NCBI GenBank assembly: GCA_903944255.1
Contig: CAJARE010000251.1
Span: 1 to 8,199 of the forward strand
Source of the DNA: an uncultured beta proteobacterium
GTDB lineage: Bacteria; Pseudomonadota; Gammaproteobacteria; Burkholderiales; Burkholderiaceae
Length of the DNA stretch: 8,199 nt
Direction: 5' to 3'
This document shows positions 5,815 to 8,199 of this stretch, piece by piece; position 1 is the stretch's first letter; every line of letters starts with the position of its first letter. Both the position numbers and the translations under genes were made by a program. Below the pieces are notes generated by a model. That model saw nothing but the letters and a program-made list of their open reading frames with translations, did not search any database and was not told the DNA's origin.

Positions 5815-6394
5815 AAAAACTGTACAACGCTACTGCATTTTCTTTGCAGTCATTTTTTTTCTAGCCGCTTGCAGTCCTAAGTTAGATTGGCGCGTTGTTC
5901 AGTCTCCGCAAGAGAGGTATACGGCTCTTTTCCCAGGTAAGCCAGAGAAAATTCAGAGACGCATTGCATATCAAGATCAAGAGTTATTACAAACACTTGA
6001 GGCCTTGAAAATCGAAGATGATATTTACTCCATTAGTGCTACTCAATTACCTATTGCCCAATCTGCTTTGCTAGCAAAATTATTATCACAATTGCAGGAC
6101 AATCTATTAGCTAGAGCAAAGGATAACGGTGGCCAGGTAATGATTGAAGATGTTCTTTACCAAACCAGCGCACGTCAAAAGCAGGCTAGTAAAGACTATT
6201 TCATTCAATTTAAATCTAATGGAACAAATGAGCAGTGGATGCGAGTTCGTTGGATAAGTCGCGTTGCTGCAGATGGAAGCATTTGGATTTATCAAATATC
6301 AGTATTGCATACCAAGGCCATACCAAACGATGCAAAAGCTTTTCTATTAAAAGAAGACTATGCAAATTTTTTTAATGAGTTCTATCCAGAATAA
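5795..6394 (+). CDS. Putative small lipoprotein of unknown function
   Basis: This is a 199-residue protein with a lipoprotein signal peptide: a basic n-region (FKKTVQR), a hydrophobic core (CIFFAVIFFLAA) and the lipobox LAAC with the acylated cysteine at residue 26. It should be exported and lipid-anchored. The mature part begins SPKLDWRVVQSPQERYTALF and continues with FPGKPEK, a hydrophilic alpha/beta-looking domain that I cannot assign. The residue after Cys is Ser, so outer-membrane sorting by Lol is expected. The chosen ATG overlaps the end of lipA by 20 bases. An upstream in-frame ATG at 5777 would add six residues, and neither has a well-spaced ribosome site (AGG at 5789-5791 is only 3 bases from the chosen ATG). 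It is last in the lipoate operon, and its stop lies 10 bases from the end of the convergent ubiK gene. Confidence 0.8.
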   Translation: MTPAFFKKTVQRYCIFFAVIFFLAACSPKLDWRVVQSPQERYTALFPGKPEKIQRRIAYQDQELLQTLEALKIEDDIYSISATQLPIAQSALLAKLLSQLQDNLLARAKDNGGQVMIEDVLYQTSARQKQASKDYFIQFKSNGTNEQWMRVRWISRVAADGSIWIYQISVLHTKAIPNDAKAFLLKEDYANFFNEFYPE

Positions 6395-6404
6395 AATCTA
6401 AGAA

Positions 6405-6662
6405 TTAGCTGGCTTTTTCAAGGGCTGCTACTTTGGCCTCAAGGGCTTCTAATTTTTCCCGCGTTTTTGCTAGCACCTTCGATTGCAATTCAAATTCATC
6501 TCGGGTTACCAAATCCATCTTCTGAAATCCTTGGCTCATCATAGCGCGCACATTTTTCTCAATTTCTTGAGCAGGCGAGTTTCGGATGGCATCACCAACC
6601 TTATTTTGCATATCATTTGCGATGCGCTGAATTTGCTCGAGGATTTCGCCTGGTTTTTGCAT
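6405..6662 (-). CDS. ubiK: Ubiquinone biosynthesis accessory factor UbiK (YqiC/BMFP family)
   Basis: UbiK is a small accessory protein that, with UbiJ, helps assemble the aerobic ubiquinone biosynthesis complex and binds lipids; it forms trimeric coiled coils. The 85-residue product shows the family pattern: an N-terminal amphipathic helix (EILEQIQRIANDMQ), a central conserved stretch NVRAMMSQGFQKMDLVTRDEFE, and a C-terminal heptad-like coiled coil (TREKLEALEAKVAALEKA). The start was set at the Met encoded at 6660-6662 because GGAA lies seven bases upstream of it. A Met five codons earlier (6677) is possible but has no ribosome site. It is convergent with the lipoprotein gene and divergent from the torF-like gene. 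No intrinsic terminator fits in the 10-base convergent gap. Confidence 0.9.
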   Translation of the reverse strand: MQKPGEILEQIQRIANDMQNKVGDAIRNSPAQEIEKNVRAMMSQGFQKMDLVTRDEFELQSKVLAKTREKLEALEAKVAALEKAS

Positions 6663-6911
6663 GATGGGGTTCCGCATTTCTATGTGAAGTTGCTTAAAAG
6701 ATACATTTGATATTTTAAGTTGGGCAAGGAAAACAGGGGGAAATCAGCTAAAAATGGGGAAAAAGGCTAAAGATTCACATTCATAGGGCAATAATAAGCA
6801 CCAAATAGGTGCATTAGCATCAATAAGGGGAATCATCCAGAAATACGATTTGCGCCAACCTTCATGATCATTCCATGCATTATGCATTCACCCCTTTTAT
6901 TTCAAAACAGT
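6663..6911. other. Divergent ubiK / torF-like intergenic regulatory region
   Basis: This roughly 250-base region has no supported gene. It contains the NtrC-like palindrome, the 8-bp palindrome ATGATCAT (6864-6871), and two ATGCAT copies separated by one T (6875-6887). No strong sigma-70 promoter for either direction is evident. An ATG at 6864 reads in frame into the torF-like gene but is rejected as its start because of the perfect ribosome site further down. Confidence 0.5.
6798..6812. promoter_or_regulatory. Probable NtrC (GlnG) binding site
   Basis: GCACC-AAATA-GGTGC is a perfect 5-bp inverted repeat with a 5-base spacer. Including the next base on each side (A...A) it matches 11 of 12 fixed positions of the enterobacterial NtrC consensus TGCACC-N5-GGTGCA. 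It lies 126 bases upstream of the torF-like start codon, in front of a P-II/ammonium transporter unit that NtrC commonly controls under nitrogen limitation. NtrC acts with sigma-54. The best -24/-12 candidate nearby is poor (GC at 6877-6878 with TG at 6865-6866), so the promoter itself is not assigned. Confidence 0.72.
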
Positions 6912-6917
6912 AAGGAG
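6912..6917 (+). promoter_or_regulatory. Ribosome-binding site that fixes the torF-like start
   Basis: AAGGAG lies six bases before the ATG at 6924. From that ATG a complete signal peptide is encoded, which decides against the longer in-frame start at 6864. Confidence 0.9.
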
Positions 6918-6923
6918 TTACAA

Positions 6924-7766
6924 ATGAAAACATTACACAAATCAGCAATTGCTCTCGCAGCATCTGGTATGTTGGCTACAGCTGCTTTTGCTCAGACAGC
7001 ACCTGCTGCCCCAGAGGCCCCTGAAGTTAGCCCCATCACTGCAAATGTGACCGTTGTGAATGATTACCGCTATCGTGGTATCTCACAAACAAACTTTAAG
7101 CCAGCAATTCAAGGCGGTTTTGATTACGCGCACGAGAGTGGTTTCTACATCGGTAACTGGAACAGCAACATTAGCTGGATCTCTGATGCCGCAAGTCAAG
7201 GTGGTGCCAATAATGTTTCAGCTCCTATCGAGATGGACTTCTATGCTGGTATCAAGAAAGAGTTGATCGGCGCAGGGTTTGCATCTGACCTCGGAGTATT
7301 GCAGTACTACTTCCCAACTTCTGGTTTGCCAAGCAGTGCAACCAATCCAAATACAACTGAGATCTACGCAGCCCAAAACTTTACCTTTGGCCCTGTGACA
7401 GGCTTTGCTAAGTTCTCCTATTCAGCAACAAATACTTTCGGATTTGCAAACTCTAGCGGTTCTTACTATCCAGATCTGACGCTTAATTACGATACTGGAA
7501 TTTGGGGCTTAACACTGAATGCACACGTTGGATATCAGTACATTGCTGGAACTCCAAACGGTAGTTCAACTTCAAACTCAAGTCTTTATAGCTATACAGA
7601 TTGGAAGATTGGTGTAACGAAGGACTTTGGCGGTGGTTTATCTGGTGCTATCTCATACGTTGATACCAATGCAAAAACTGTTGGTGGTAGCTATGCATAT
7701 GTCAGTCCATCAGGTAAAAACTTGGGCGGTGCTACAGGTTTAATTTCACTCACCAAAACTTTCTAA
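6924..7766 (+). CDS. TorF-family putative porin (TIGR02001-type outer-membrane protein)
   Basis: This 280-residue protein begins with a Sec signal peptide MKTLHKSAIALAASGMLATAAFA, with predicted cleavage before QTAPAAP. A short Ala/Pro-rich linker (residues 24-36) is followed by the family hallmark at about residues 41-60, NVTVVNDYRYRGISQTNFKP. The rest is a repeating amphipathic beta pattern rich in Gly, Ser, Tyr and Asn (for example GFYIGNWNSNIS, EIYAAQNFTF, DWKIGVTKDFGGG) and ends in SLTKTF with a terminal Phe, as expected of a beta-barrel inserted by BAM. The transported solute is not established for the family. It is 25 bases upstream of the P-II gene and follows an NtrC-like site, so a role in uptake of small nitrogen compounds under starvation is a reasonable inference. 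It is unrelated in sequence to the general porin at the window start. Confidence 0.88.
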   Translation: MKTLHKSAIALAASGMLATAAFAQTAPAAPEAPEVSPITANVTVVNDYRYRGISQTNFKPAIQGGFDYAHESGFYIGNWNSNISWISDAASQGGANNVSAPIEMDFYAGIKKELIGAGFASDLGVLQYYFPTSGLPSSATNPNTTEIYAAQNFTFGPVTGFAKFSYSATNTFGFANSSGSYYPDLTLNYDTGIWGLTLNAHVGYQYIAGTPNGSSTSNSSLYSYTDWKIGVTKDFGGGLSGAISYVDTNAKTVGGSYAYVSPSGKNLGGATGLISLTKTF

Positions 7767-7791
7767 TTTCCACCTCTGAACGGAGAAACGT

Positions 7792-8130
7792 ATGAAATTA
7801 ATTACCGCAATCATCAAGCCATTTAAGCTTGACGAAGTGCGCGAAGCTCTCTCGGAAGTGGGGGTTTCGGGCATTACCGTCACTGAGGTTAAAGGCTTTG
7901 GTCGTCAAAAAGGCCATACTGAGTTGTATCGTGGCGCTGAGTATGTTGTTGATTTTTTACCTAAAGTAAAAATTGAAGCTGCTGTTGAAGATGGCATCTT
8001 AGAGCGCGCGATTGAAGCAATTGAAAAATCTGCGCGTACCGGCAAGATTGGTGATGGCAAGATTTTTGTCTCATCAATTGAGCACGTCATTCGTATTCGT
8101 ACCGGTGAAACCGGTGCGTCAGCACTTTAA
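7792..8130 (+). CDS. glnK: P-II family nitrogen regulatory protein (GlnK/GlnB type)
   Basis: P-II proteins are homotrimers that sense 2-oxoglutarate, ATP/ADP and, through uridylylation by GlnD, glutamine. Linked forms bind the ammonium transporter AmtB and block it when nitrogen is plentiful. The 112-residue length is canonical. The T-loop (about 37-55) contains Gln39 and the uridylylated Tyr51 in YRGAEYVVDF, the B-loop is RTGKIGDGKIF at 82-92, and KPFKLDEVREAL forms the first helix. Val52-Val53-Asp54 resembles E. coli GlnB more than GlnK, so the glnK symbol is chosen from linkage to amtB. GGAG at 7782-7785 is an ideal ribosome site. The ammonium transporter start follows 13 bases later, with no terminator between. 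Confidence 0.96.
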   Translation: MKLITAIIKPFKLDEVREALSEVGVSGITVTEVKGFGRQKGHTELYRGAEYVVDFLPKVKIEAAVEDGILERAIEAIEKSARTGKIGDGKIFVSSIEHVIRIRTGETGASAL

Positions 8131-8143
8131 AGAGAGGTTCAAA

Positions 8144-8199
8144 ATGTTAACTTGGATGAAACAACTCCTTGCTGGTGGAGCGATGGCCTTGGCTATTGG
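8144..8199 (+). CDS. amtB: Ammonium transporter AmtB, N-terminal fragment (3' end outside window)
   Basis: The reading frame opens with MLTWMKQLLAGGAMALAIG and runs off the window after 18 full codons. A strong ribosome site AGAGAGG (8131-8137) precedes it by six bases. The visible residues look like the start of a cleavable signal peptide, as in many proteobacterial AmtB precursors. The identity is taken mainly from context: a P-II gene of the GlnK type is almost always followed by amtB. AmtB would be an inner-membrane trimer conducting ammonium/ammonia, gated by the P-II protein encoded just upstream. Confidence 0.75.
   Translation, partial: MLTWMKQLLAGGAMALAI

Noticed and set aside
6483..6710. 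Plus-strand reading frame overlapping ubiK
   Set aside because: It is the antisense shadow of the ubiK gene, which matches a known family in full.
6822..6901. Long-range pairing AATAAGGGG (6822-6830) with CCCCTTTTATT (6891-6901) as a leader RNA structure
   Set aside because: It needs a two-base bulge and a 60-base loop, and the transcription start is unknown; no riboswitch class was recognised.
6864..6923. N-terminal extension of the torF-like protein by 20 residues from ATG 6864
   Set aside because: An ideal AAGGAG site and a complete signal peptide fix the start at 6924; the extension would bury the signal peptide.

Overview
The window looks like chromosomal DNA of a betaproteobacterium, most likely Burkholderiales and plausibly a low-GC freshwater Polynucleobacter-type organism. 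This rests on the moderate AT-richness, on the DUF493-lipB-lipA order, on the UbiK and TorF-like proteins, and on the order outer-membrane protein, P-II, ammonium transporter. The organism call is an inference, because no rRNA or species marker is present.

Layout. (1) 1-211: the 3' end of a general porin gene, ending in the usual C-terminal Phe and followed by a strong intrinsic terminator. (2) 212-1711: a solitary tyrosine recombinase gene with AT-rich flanks. Its arginine codons (25 of 29 AGA/AGG) are strikingly unlike those of the neighbouring housekeeping genes, which marks it as an acquired element. It carries no recognisable cargo. (3) 1712-6394: seven genes in one direction with gaps of 19 bases or less, or with overlaps: VanZ-family membrane protein, thioredoxin-like [2Fe-2S] ferredoxin, alpha/beta hydrolase, DUF493 protein, lipB, lipA and a small lipoprotein. 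They probably form one transcription unit built around protein lipoylation. LipB attaches octanoyl groups to carrier domains and LipA inserts sulfur using Fe-S clusters. (4) 6405-6662, minus strand: ubiK, a ubiquinone biosynthesis accessory factor, convergent with the lipoate operon. (5) 6663-8199: a regulatory region with an NtrC-like palindrome, then a TorF-type outer-membrane protein, a P-II signalling protein (glnK/glnB type) and the first codons of an ammonium transporter (amtB). Together these form a nitrogen-limitation module.

Most of the window is ordinary core genome. The parts worth a second look are the recombinase island (codon bias, inverted and direct repeats around it, replaced catalytic histidines), the NtrC-like operator in front of the torF-like/P-II/amtB unit, and the unassigned second half of the VanZ protein. 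I found no CRISPR array, tRNA, rRNA, insertion sequence or defence system, and no clear evidence of a new multi-gene system.
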